Source: Rhodospirillales bacterium
Lineage (GTDB): Bacteria > Pseudomonadota > Alphaproteobacteria > ATCC43930 > CGMCC-115725
NCBI GenBank assembly: GCA_027315365.1
Contig: DAHUYF010000158.1
Coordinates: 79,847-143,846 of the forward strand
Length of the DNA stretch: 64,000 nucleotides
Direction of reading: 5' to 3'
Both the position numbers and the translations under genes were made by a program. Below the pieces are notes generated by a model. The model was not told the DNA's origin. It ran no database searches and saw nothing but the letters and a program-made list of their open reading frames with translations. The first letter of the stretch is position 1; the number at the start of each line of letters is the position of its first letter. Shown piece after piece: positions 42,304-52,112 of the stretch.

Positions 42304-44607
42304 GCCCACCGAGATTTCGGGTTCGGTATAATCGCTGTAATAGTGATAACGAACGGAATCCCCATAGCCGTACCGCGCATGCTGTCGCGGATTGACGCGG
42401 GTGATGACGGCGCCGACGACAGTGGCGCCATCGGCCCGCAGCATCCGCAGGCCCTGCATGACCGATTTGCGCGGCGACGCCTCCCAGCGCACGAGAAACA
42501 GGGTGGCGTCGACGATGTGGGAAAGAACGAGCGCATCGGAGACGACGAGAACCGGCGGCGCGTCCAGGACGACGAGGTCGTAGCGCGCACGCATGGCCTG
42601 GAGAAAGGCTTGCATGCGCTGCGAGCCCAGGACGTCCTGGGGGTTGGCGGTCCCCACCTTCGCAGGAACGACGTCAATGCCGGATTCGTTGTCCCGCGTG
42701 ATGAGAGTCTCCGGCTCCGCGCCGTCGAATAGATCGAGGAGCGTATGCTCCAGGCCGCAGCCGGTAAGCCTGGCGATCCCGGGCCGGCGCAGATCGCAGT
42801 CGACGACCAGTGCTTTGCCGCCCGAGCGTGCGACCGAGCGCGCCAGCGACAGGGACAGCACGGTCTTGCCCTCGCCGGGCAGTGAAGATGTCACCAGCAC
42901 CAGCTTCGGCGGATGATCTATGTTGGTATATCGAAACGCGGTGCGCACGGCGCGCACCGCCTCGGAATAAAGCGCCTTCGGCTCTTCTACGATCAACCTC
43001 TGCGGCGGGGCCGCGCCGCGCACGTCCGGCACCAGCCCTAGAGTCCGCAGGCCGAGCACCTGCTCGACCTGATCGCCGCCGCGGAAGCCGTTGTCGAGGC
43101 GCTCGAGAGCAAAGGCGAGGACAAGGCCGATGAAAAACGACACGACGACCGCCATGCTCATCAGCATCGGCTTGTTGGGGTAGGACGGGCCACCCGGCGG
43201 GATGGCCGGGGCGACGAGACGGGCGTCGGGTTGCTGGAGGTCCTCTTGGGCGTTGGTCTGCTTGAACTTCGACAGGAAGCTTTCGTAAAGGACCTTGTTG
43301 GCCTGCGCCTGGCGTTCCAGCTCTCGCGCCTCGATGCTCGCCTGGTCCTGCTGCTCCGTCGAGTGTTGCAACCCGCCCAAGGCGGTGCGCAGCGCGGCCT
43401 CGCGAGCCCGTGCCACCGCGACTTCCGATGCCAGTTCCGCCATGGCCTTGTCGGTCTCCTGCTGCATCTTGCGGGCGACGTCCTGGATCTCGGCGCGCAA
43501 ATTCACCATGGTCGGATGCGCCGGCTTGTAGCGCGTCATCAGCTCGGCCTGGCGCTGCATCAGCTCCGCCTCCTGCTCGCGCAGCTTCTGCAACAGCGGC
43601 GAGCTCAGCCCGGCGCCTGACCCCGCTCCGCCCTGTTTCACCTGCTCCTGAACCGCCTTGAGGCTCGCCTCCTTTTGTGCGCGGTCCCCTGCGGCGACCG
43701 CAAGTTGCGCGTTGAGTTCGGTCAACTGCTGCGCCGTGACCGTGCTGCCGCGCGTCTCCGTGATGTTGTGCTGCTCCTTGAAGAGCTGCACGGCGTTCTC
43801 GGAGTCCCGCAGCTTGTCGCGCAGCTCCGTCAGATGCTCGTTGAGCCAGGCGCTGGTGCGGCGCACCGCGTCGTACTTCAGCTCGAGCTGATTGAGCAGG
43901 TAGGTATTGGCATAGGCGTTGGCGATCTTTGCGGCGAGGTCCGCCGATTCCGCCTGGGCGTGGATGCGCAGGAGGTAGGAACGGCCGTTGGTGGAGACCG
44001 AGACATGCCCCATGAGGGACGAGGCGATAGCGCTGTAGGGGTCATTCTCGTCCGCCGTCGCGATCGGGGCGTGCAGCGGCCGACCGAAAAGGAGCCGCCG
44101 CAGCCCGGACATGGCGAAATCCAGCGGATGTCTCAAATAGTCGCCAAAACCGACCGGGCGCAGGCTCGGATTGAATTCCGGCTCCCTCTCGAGGCGAAGC
44201 TCCCTGGCGACTTTTTCGGAGAGCGGATAGGATCGCAGCAGGTCCATTTCGCTCTGCACCACGGCGCCGTCGACCTCGAGGCCGGACATCATGTCCTCAA
44301 GGCCGAGCCGCACATGCCGTGTGTCCAGCATCACCCAGGCTTCGGCGCTGTAGCGCGGAACGAGTTGGGATACGTAGACCGCGGCCAGCGCCGTGATGAC
44401 CACGACGCAACCGACGATCACCGGGAACCGGCGGCGCAGAACACCGAGCATCTCGCGGATGTCGATAACTTCCGGGTCGCCCTGCGCCTGGCGCCGCCCG
44501 GCTTGCGAATGCTTCTCAGATAGTCGATGGAGAGTATCCTCGCGCCGATTGTCGGGGCGCAGCGACGGGCGGTGATGCTCGACCTCCGCTTTCTCGCTCA
44601 TAGCCAC
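42298..44607 (-). CDS. Wzc-like polysaccharide co-polymerase and tyrosine autokinase (copy 1)
   Basis: The product is 769 residues from a GTG at 44607 (RBS AAGGGA) or 767 from ATG 44601. A Wzz domain with TM1 (VIVGCVVVITALAAVYVSQL) is followed by a long periplasmic coiled coil (about 200-470), a second TM (LMSMAVVVSFFIGLVLAFAL), and a cytoplasmic BY-kinase domain with Walker A TSSLPGEGKT, Walker A' VDCDLRRPG and Walker B LVVLDAPPVL. The tail is tyrosine-rich (YGYGDSVRYHYYSDY) for autophosphorylation. It sets chain length and export of a surface polysaccharide at the inner membrane. A paralogue lies at 54193. Confidence 0.92.
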   Translation of the reverse strand: MAMSEKAEVEHHRPSLRPDNRREDTLHRLSEKHSQAGRRQAQGDPEVIDIREMLGVLRRRFPVIVGCVVVITALAAVYVSQLVPRYSAEAWVMLDTRHVRLGLEDMMSGLEVDGAVVQSEMDLLRSYPLSEKVARELRLEREPEFNPSLRPVGFGDYLRHPLDFAMSGLRRLLFGRPLHAPIATADENDPYSAIASSLMGHVSVSTNGRSYLLRIHAQAESADLAAKIANAYANTYLLNQLELKYDAVRRTSAWLNEHLTELRDKLRDSENAVQLFKEQHNITETRGSTVTAQQLTELNAQLAVAAGDRAQKEASLKAVQEQVKQGGAGSGAGLSSPLLQKLREQEAELMQRQAELMTRYKPAHPTMVNLRAEIQDVARKMQQETDKAMAELASEVAVARAREAALRTALGGLQHSTEQQDQASIEARELERQAQANKVLYESFLSKFKQTNAQEDLQQPDARLVAPAIPPGGPSYPNKPMLMSMAVVVSFFIGLVLAFALERLDNGFRGGDQVEQVLGLRTLGLVPDVRGAAPPQRLIVEEPKALYSEAVRAVRTAFRYTNIDHPPKLVLVTSSLPGEGKTVLSLSLARSVARSGGKALVVDCDLRRPGIARLTGCGLEHTLLDLFDGAEPETLITRDNESGIDVVPAKVGTANPQDVLGSQRMQAFLQAMRARYDLVVLDAPPVLVVSDALVLSHIVDATLFLVRWEASPRKSVMQGLRMLRADGATVVGAVITRVNPRQHARYGYGDSVRYHYYSDYTEPEISVGS

Positions 44608-44825
44608 GAGGTCCCTTTCATCTCGGCCGCTCTATCCTTCATCTCCGCGCTTGGACGGCACCCCCGCCTCCATGCCAGGCGGTCGGGTCGACAAGACGGC
44701 CGGGGCAGAAATCGAACGCTCCCGCGCCTCCCGGATGCTCGCCCTGCTGGGGCGCATTCTCTCGCACATTGCTTTCCCAAGACTTGCGCTGGACCGTCAG
44801 GTGGGGATCAAATTCATGTCGGACC

Positions 44826-45071
44826 TCACCATCCCTTCCCATTCCCCCAGCCGTCGCCACCGTCTCCTCCTCCCCAGCAATCGTCGTCTCGGCAGTGATG
44901 GTGGTTGTGGTGATGCCCTCCGGATTGCCAGCTATCCGCCGAGGCAGGTGCGCTGAGCACGGCGGTTATCAGCGGCGGCGTCGCCACTGCGAAGCGGCCG
45001 AATTTCCGCAGAAATTCGCGGCGCTCCCGCTGCGCTTGGTCGGAAAGGGCTGGTCGCCTGCTGCGCTTCAT
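44826..45071 (-). CDS. small exported His/Gly-rich protein with twin-arginine-like signal
   Basis: The start chosen is the ATG at 45071 (MKRSRRPALSDQAQRERREF), giving 81 residues. The motif RREFLRKFGRFAVAT plus a hydrophobic stretch and APASA form a Tat-like signal. The mature peptide of about 25 residues is GGHHHNHHHCRDDDCWGGG then DGGDGWGNGKGW, with clustered His, Asp and two Cys that suggest metal binding. No family is recognised. It lies upstream of the wzc-like gene on the same strand and near the HprK/nucleotidyltransferase pair, so it could be a modified or secreted peptide. Function unknown. Confidence 0.65.
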   Translation of the reverse strand: MKRSRRPALSDQAQRERREFLRKFGRFAVATPPLITAVLSAPASADSWQSGGHHHNHHHCRDDDCWGGGDGGDGWGNGKGW

Positions 45072-45919
45072 GACCAGTGCACACCAACGCAAAATGCAAC
45101 TCCACAACCAGCGAAGAGCCACCGTTCCGCCCCGCGCTGGCGGCTAAACATCGAATGTAACGGGCGAAATGCACTTGAGGAGAGTGTTCCATGCCCCATA
45201 CTCGCCGGCAATGGGTCGCTTTTCCGCCGCAGGATGTCAATTGAAATTTCGGATGGCGCTTTCACCGCTAACGGCGCCACCACCCGATGAGCACGCGGCG
45301 CCTCCGCGGTGCAAATGGGCTGGCTCTCGTCGGCGAGCACGGCCGGCGATCGTCGGCCGGCAGCGATCGACAACATTTTCCGACGCTGCATTGGTGAACT
45401 CGGCAACGGCCACTCCATCAAACTATCGTCGGCTCTTAACGACCGTCAGCTCAAGTCATTTTGCATTAAAAAAGTGGAGAATTTACTTAAATTTTTCCGA
45501 AACCAATGCGATCATTACGTCCTTGCCATAAGAGTCTGCGGCTGAACGCATGAGGATTTACCCTACTTTTGGTCGGTCTCGCTATTGGCCGAAAGATGTA
45601 AAGCCTGCCTACCAAAGCGGGGTCATCCGCCGTCGCGAGTCCCAGAATGCGACCATGAAGGGGGCGCTTCAGAGAGGGACGCCCGTCCCGGTCCGAGCGC
45701 GAGATGTAAGTATTTCCGACCCGACCGCCAATAGAACGGTCACGAAAACGTGAAGGGCAATTCTGACGGGGAGCGTCCGAATACCGGAATGGTAACCATT
45801 ATTCAGCCTGCCGAGCGACATCCAACGCCGGTCGCGGGCAACGCGCTACGGAGTCGCGCCGGATGCTCGTCGCGGCTTGCGACCGCGCTCGCGTCGCGAT
45901 CATTGCCGCGCGCCTCGGC
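45072..45919. other. 848-base region without a supported gene
   Basis: The composition is markedly less GC-rich than the rest of the window, especially 45420-45560 (TTTTGCATTAAAAAAGTGG, ATTTACTTAAATTTTTCC). Several short frames exist on both strands, but none has a good RBS and coding bias. It is a likely control region for the His-rich exported protein gene and possibly a boundary of acquired DNA. Confidence 0.55.
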
Positions 45920-46528
45920 TCAGGCGCCGCTGGCCTTTTGCTGAAGCTGCTCGGTCAGCGCCGAGATGCGGCCGTCGTGCTGCTCGATGACCGAGGAAAA
46001 CTCCTGGCGATAGGTCACCGCCTGGCTGATGCCTTCGATGCTGACATCGGTGATCTTGTAGCCGTTGCCGCTCTTGTTCACCTGCCACACCACCTTGGCC
46101 GGCGCCTGCCCGCCGGCACGGTCGATCTCGGTCGTGACCATCGCCGTGTTGCCTTCCGCGCGCTGGGCCGTGACCTTGAACTGCGCGCCGCTGTATTGGC
46201 GGAAGCGGGTGGCATAGACCTGCACCATGTAATTCTCGAAGGCGTGGACGAATTGCTGGCGCTCGGCGTCGCTTGCCGTGCGCCAGTAGCGGCCGAGTAC
46301 GAACTGGGCGATGCGCGGCACGTCGAAGTCCTGAAGGGCGATGGTGCGCAGGCGGTGCTTGTACTCGTCGGGCGAGAGCGTCTTGTCGCGGGTCAGCGCC
46401 AGCACGCTGTTGCCGGTCTGAGCGATGAAGCCGGCGGCGTCGTCCGCCGCCTTCGCCGCGCGCGGCGCCGCCGGGAGCGCGATCACGCTGGCAAGGACCA
46501 GGATGGGAAGCAGGCGAAGGAAGCGCAT
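45920..46528 (-). CDS. MlaC/Ttg2D-like phospholipid-binding protein (copy 2)
   Basis: The start chosen is the ATG at 46528, giving 202 residues with a signal peptide (MRFLRLLPILVLASVIALPA). The MlaC fold is shown by ARIAQ-type FDVPRIAQFVLGRYWRTASD, FENYMVQVYATRFRQYSG and VWQVNKSGNGYKITDVSIEG. MlaC proteins ferry phospholipids across the periplasm, and hopanoid-linked HpnM is a close relative. It lies 29 bases after a second homologue. No mlaA/B/D/E/F genes are nearby. Confidence 0.88.
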   Translation of the reverse strand: MRFLRLLPILVLASVIALPAAPRAAKAADDAAGFIAQTGNSVLALTRDKTLSPDEYKHRLRTIALQDFDVPRIAQFVLGRYWRTASDAERQQFVHAFENYMVQVYATRFRQYSGAQFKVTAQRAEGNTAMVTTEIDRAGGQAPAKVVWQVNKSGNGYKITDVSIEGISQAVTYRQEFSSVIEQHDGRISALTEQLQQKASGA

Positions 46529-46557
46529 GGTTGTCAGTCCTTTCTGGACGTCCGGCG

Positions 46558-47178
46558 TCAGGAGGCGCTTGCGTTCGCCACCAGCAGCTCCGCCTTGCGG
46601 TTCAGCGCCTCGACCAGGCCGTCGACCCCGTGCCGCGCCAGAACCGAGGAGAATTGCGAGCGGAGGCTTGCCAGCTGGCTGATGGCGCCGGTGAGGTAAA
46701 CGTCCTCGATCTGCCAAACGTCTCCGTTCCGACGCATCAAATAGTCGATACGCACGGGATCCCCGTTCGACCGCACGATGCGGCTCTCGACCAGGGTGCC
46801 GAACGTGCCCCTTTGCTGTCCGGTCACTTCCAGCTTCTCGCCGGAATAGCCATCGAACCGGTCGGCATAGGTCGCGATGGTGTAGCGCGCAAAGGCTTCG
46901 GTCACGCGCTGCTGCTGCGCCGGGGAGAGCCCGGCCCAGCCGGGTCCGACCGCCAGCCGTGCCATTGCGGGAAGATCGAAGCTGTGGCGGATGGCCGGCG
47001 CCAGCGCATCATAGCGTCCCTTCTGCCCGAGTTCGGGAGCATTCCGCATGGTGTCGAGCAGCGTGGCGTACAAGCCGCGGACGGTGTCTTCCGGTCCGGT
47101 CGCGGCGTGCGCAACAGGTGACGGCGCGAGCCCGACGACGAGGAGAAACGCTACGCATAAGCCGACGAGGCGTCGCAT
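46558..47178 (-). CDS. MlaC/HpnM-like periplasmic lipid-binding protein (copy 1)
   Basis: The start chosen is the ATG at 47178 (MRRLVGLCVAFLLVVGLAPS), giving 206 residues including the signal peptide. Motifs FDLPAMARLAVGPGWAGLSP, FARYTIATYADRFDGYSGEK and VWQIEDVYLTGAISQLASLR match the MlaC/toluene-tolerance family and recall HpnM of hopanoid clusters. It precedes the second copy in a two-gene operon. Confidence 0.88.
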   Translation of the reverse strand: MRRLVGLCVAFLLVVGLAPSPVAHAATGPEDTVRGLYATLLDTMRNAPELGQKGRYDALAPAIRHSFDLPAMARLAVGPGWAGLSPAQQQRVTEAFARYTIATYADRFDGYSGEKLEVTGQQRGTFGTLVESRIVRSNGDPVRIDYLMRRNGDVWQIEDVYLTGAISQLASLRSQFSSVLARHGVDGLVEALNRKAELLVANASAS

Positions 47179-47264
47179 GATCGAGCTCCCGAGGTTGCGC
47201 TCCCATGTGATTAAGGCGCCGCGGTATTTCAAGGCCCGGGTCGAACATGCCGCTCTGCCGCCGC

Positions 47265-49370
<2,106 letters not shown>

Positions 49371-49512
49371 GGGGTTCCTCCTGACTGTTTTGGTGCTTGC
49401 CGCTTGAGCGGCAAGGCTTGGGGTTCCATTGTTCCCCTGTCAAGGCCGCGCGTTAACGTGAATTAAACCTCGCCTATGCTCCGATAAGGCGTGCCTGCTG
49501 TGGAGGATAGGG

Positions 49513-49674
49513 ATGGCTTTCCTCGTCGAGGAGGATGCCCTGGTCCAAGGTCCGGCCTCGGCTGCCCGCCGGCCGGTCGATGTGACGAAGGTCGCGGTGT
49601 GGGTCGCCGGCTTGATCGCTCCGTGGATGGCGATCATCCTTGCCGCGCGCGTCATCCTCGCCGCCCTCGCCTGA
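49513..49674 (+). CDS. small single-pass membrane protein, unknown function
   Basis: This short gene encodes 53 residues: MAFLVEEDALVQGPASAARR then PVDVTKVAVWVAGLIAPWMA and a hydrophobic tail. A strong Shine-Dalgarno (GGAGGATAGGG) directly precedes the ATG and codon bias is normal. One transmembrane helix occupies about residues 28-52. It is divergent from the FadJ-like gene, and a GC-rich inverted repeat (49675-49740) follows and may terminate it. No family recognised. Confidence 0.6.
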   Translation: MAFLVEEDALVQGPASAARRPVDVTKVAVWVAGLIAPWMAIILAARVILAALA

Positions 49675-49867
49675 CCGGAGGCGGCGCGGCCAAGCCTCGT
49701 CGCCCCCGGCTTGCCCGCGCTCGGCTCCGCCGCCCTCCGGCCGGGGCTGCGACAAACCGTCACTTGGCCGGGATTGCCAACCGGCGATAGCGGCGGCATC
49801 CTCTGCCGCGTCGGGTTAGACGCGCGATTGGGCCGGGTCGGGACTGCCGGTTGCGGCTGGAGTGCAC

Positions 49868-50437
49868 ATGACGTTTCTCACGGGCTTTGGCGATCTGGCG
49901 ATTCTGCTGCCGCTGGCGGCGGCGATCCTGGTCTGGCTCTTCGCCATCGGCGCCCCTGGCGCCGCCGTTCGGTGGCTGGTGGCCGTTGCCCTCTGCATGG
50001 GCGGTATCGGCCTGCTCAAAGTGTATTTCTTCGCCTGCTCGGCGGGGGAGACGGTGCAGAGCCCAAGCGGCCATTCCGGCTTCGCCGCCCTGGTCTATGG
50101 CGCCATCGTCGCGTTTGTCTCGGCCCATGCCGTCGGTCTGGCGCAGCTCGCGGTTCGGACGGTGGGTGTCGCGTTCATCGCCGGCATCGCCGTGTCGCGG
50201 CTGGTGCTGCACGCGCATACCCCGCTCGACGTCGCGACCGGCCTGCTGATCGGCGTGGCTACGCTCGCCTTTTTCCTCTGGGAGAGTCCCGGTCGGCAGG
50301 CTTCGGCGGTGTCCGTCCGTCCGCTATTGCTGGCGGCCGTGGTGTTCGGCGTCTTGCTGCATACCCGCCAGCTTCACGCCGAGGCGATGGTCCAGGCAAT
50401 CGGGTCTTATCTCAAGGGCGGCCCTCTCTGCTCCTGA
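49868..50437 (+). CDS. PAP2-family membrane phosphatase
   Basis: The start chosen is the ATG at 49868 (GGAG 6 bases upstream), giving 189 residues with about five membrane helices. The phosphatase motifs are SPSGHSGFAAL and SRLVLHAHTPLD (SR-x5-H-x3-D). The first motif (LKVYFFAC) is weak. It would dephosphorylate a lipid or polyprenyl pyrophosphate at the membrane and may recycle undecaprenyl carrier for the polysaccharide genes downstream. Confidence 0.85.
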   Translation: MTFLTGFGDLAILLPLAAAILVWLFAIGAPGAAVRWLVAVALCMGGIGLLKVYFFACSAGETVQSPSGHSGFAALVYGAIVAFVSAHAVGLAQLAVRTVGVAFIAGIAVSRLVLHAHTPLDVATGLLIGVATLAFFLWESPGRQASAVSVRPLLLAAVVFGVLLHTRQLHAEAMVQAIGSYLKGGPLCS

Positions 50438-50448
50438 GCGCGCCGGCG

Positions 50449-51057
50449 TCACGGTGTCGCCGGACGCGCGCCACGCCGCGCGTCGGCGATCGTGATCGCG
50501 CGCGCCGGCACATCCACCCACAGCGCCGGGCTTGCCTCGCTTTGGCGCGCCATCCAACGGTAAGGTAGCCGGGTCCAATCGACGACCGGCCCCAGACGAT
50601 TGTCGAGCACGAGATCGCCGTCGCCGGTGCGCACGATCAGCACCAGATGCGCCTCGTTGTGCTCGGTCATGGCGGTAGCGAGCAGCAGCGCCCCGGCAGG
50701 CCAACCCAGGGCAATGAGCTCGCGCCGCTTCTCCAGGGCGAATTTGTTGCAATCGCCGGTACCGTCCGTCGGATAATCCCAGACATGCTGGGGATCGTCG
50801 CGCCACCGGATTGCGGCGTTGACCCGGGCTTGGACCGCGTCGAGCTGCTGCCGGTGCGCGTCGGTGAGCTCCACCACGGCCGGATTGCCGGCGGCGGCGC
50901 TGCAGTCTCGGAGGTGCCTGGCGCAGAAACCGATGAATCCCCCCGGCGGGACGACGAGGCCGGCCGTCGGCATCGGCGCGCCTGCGCGCGCCTGTGGTAT
51001 GGCGGCAACAAGCGCGGCGCTCAGGAATGCAGCAGAAGCCGTCAATTTTATTGACAT
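50449..51057 (-). CDS. bacterial transglutaminase-like cysteine peptidase (BTLCP)
   Basis: The start chosen is the ATG at 51057 (GGAGG four bases upstream). The product is 202 residues with a signal peptide (MSIKLTASAAFLSAALVAAI). The catalytic Cys lies in GDCNKFALEKR, the His in NEAHLVLIV and the Asp in DLVLDNRLG. The family (PF06035) acts in the periplasm, and LapG-type relatives cleave surface adhesins, which would fit the surrounding exopolysaccharide genes. Convergent with the PAP2 gene across 11 bases. Confidence 0.9.
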   Translation of the reverse strand: MSIKLTASAAFLSAALVAAIPQARAGAPMPTAGLVVPPGGFIGFCARHLRDCSAAAGNPAVVELTDAHRQQLDAVQARVNAAIRWRDDPQHVWDYPTDGTGDCNKFALEKRRELIALGWPAGALLLATAMTEHNEAHLVLIVRTGDGDLVLDNRLGPVVDWTRLPYRWMARQSEASPALWVDVPARAITIADARRGARPATP

Positions 51058-51501
51058 TTTTTCCTCCATTATTGTCGATTATTCTGGAGGTTCTGTATTA
51101 ATCGGGCGTCAAATCTAAATTTTTCGACAAATGTTTAAGTTATTATTTGATTTGTATTTGAATCTTATTTGTGTCGTGTTTTACGAAAAACAGAGGCGAC
51201 CGGGCGGCCAGAGGCATCCCGGTCGAGAACGGATGCCGTCGTTCGGGGCCGGGGCGAACCGCCGCCGGCGCGTGGGGAAGGCTCCGCGCTGCGTGTGGTG
51301 GTTATCGTCGCTGCGCTCGGGCAGCCGCGCAGCGGCGCGCCATGCTGATTCCGCATTGCAGCAAAAACGCATATTCTCCCAATTAGTGCGGGGTGCCTAA
51401 TCGGAGGCTGCGGGGCGACTGGAAAGGATCAACCTTTACTTGACCGCGCCGACGCAACGCGGCAATAGTACTTGCGTTCTGCGGCACCAGAGGTTGTTGC
51501 A
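51058..51501. other. 444-base intergenic region with AT-rich core
   Basis: The first 130 bases (51061-51190) are strikingly AT-rich for this genome (for example TTTAAGTTATTATTTGATTT). A candidate plus-strand promoter TTGACC (51440-51445), N18, AATAGT (51464-51469) lies 33 bases before the Ala-rich protein gene. No gene seen on either strand. Confidence 0.55.
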
Positions 51502-52059
51502 ATGAAAAGACATTTTCTGGCGGTTGCTGCCGCCGCGACGCTCGGCGTTGCCTTCGGCGCCGTCGCGCCGAAGGCGCACGCTGAACCGGTGCAGCTGGCT
51601 CAGGCGGCGCTGACCCCGGCGCAGCAGGCGGCGGTCGCGGCGGCTGTCCAGGCGATCGATGCCGCAATCGCCACCGGCGATGCCGCGGCCATCAATGCCG
51701 CGGTTGCCAATGCCGTTGCCGCCAACCCGACCTTGGCGGCGACCATCGTCGGCATCGTCGCGGGCCAGAATCCCACTGCCGCCGCCGTCGTGGCGGCGTC
51801 GGCCGCCCGGGCGAATCCGGCGCTGGCGGTGGCGGTTTTCACCGCCGCGGCCACCGCGGCGCCGGCGCAGCAGCAGGCCATTCTCGCTTCGGTTACCGCC
51901 GCGGTGCCGAGCCAGGCGCAAGCCCTCACCGCCGCCGGCGGCCAGCTCGCGCAAGGCGCGACGGGCAACAACAGCCTCAACACCAATCGGCCGGCGCCGC
52001 CGCCGGCACCGCCGCCGAGCCCGCCGCTTGTGCCGCCGCCGCCGGTCAGTCCCCATTGA
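51502..52059 (+). CDS. exported Ala-rich low-complexity protein with Pro-rich tail
   Basis: The start chosen is the ATG at 51502 (MKRHFLAVAAAATLGVAFGA), giving 185 residues with a signal peptide ending about AHAEP. The mature part is built of alanine-rich helical segments with recurring blocks (AAVAAAVQAIDAAIATG, AAAINAAVANAVAANP), then a Pro-rich tail (RPAPPPAPPPSPPLVPPP). No enzyme motif is present. It lies upstream of an outer-membrane barrel and a polysaccharide export gene, suggesting a surface or matrix role. Not assigned to a family. Confidence 0.75.
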   Translation: MKRHFLAVAAAATLGVAFGAVAPKAHAEPVQLAQAALTPAQQAAVAAAVQAIDAAIATGDAAAINAAVANAVAANPTLAATIVGIVAGQNPTAAAVVAASAARANPALAVAVFTAAATAAPAQQQAILASVTAAVPSQAQALTAAGGQLAQGATGNNSLNTNRPAPPPAPPPSPPLVPPPPVSPH

Positions 52060-52112
52060 GCCGGCACCAGCCGCCGGATGTCTGAGGGGACATCCAGGCG
52101 GAGCGTGGCGCG

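Noticed and set aside
39896..45071. Lasso-peptide biosynthetic cluster
   Set aside because: HprK-like kinase, nucleotidyltransferase and PqqD-like domain occur in some lasso clusters, but no cyclase, leader peptidase or threaded precursor is present.
45309..45545. 78-codon plus-strand frame in the AT-rich gap
   Set aside because: It has no ribosome-binding site and no family resemblance, and its composition drifts from Arg-rich to Lys/Phe-rich along its length.
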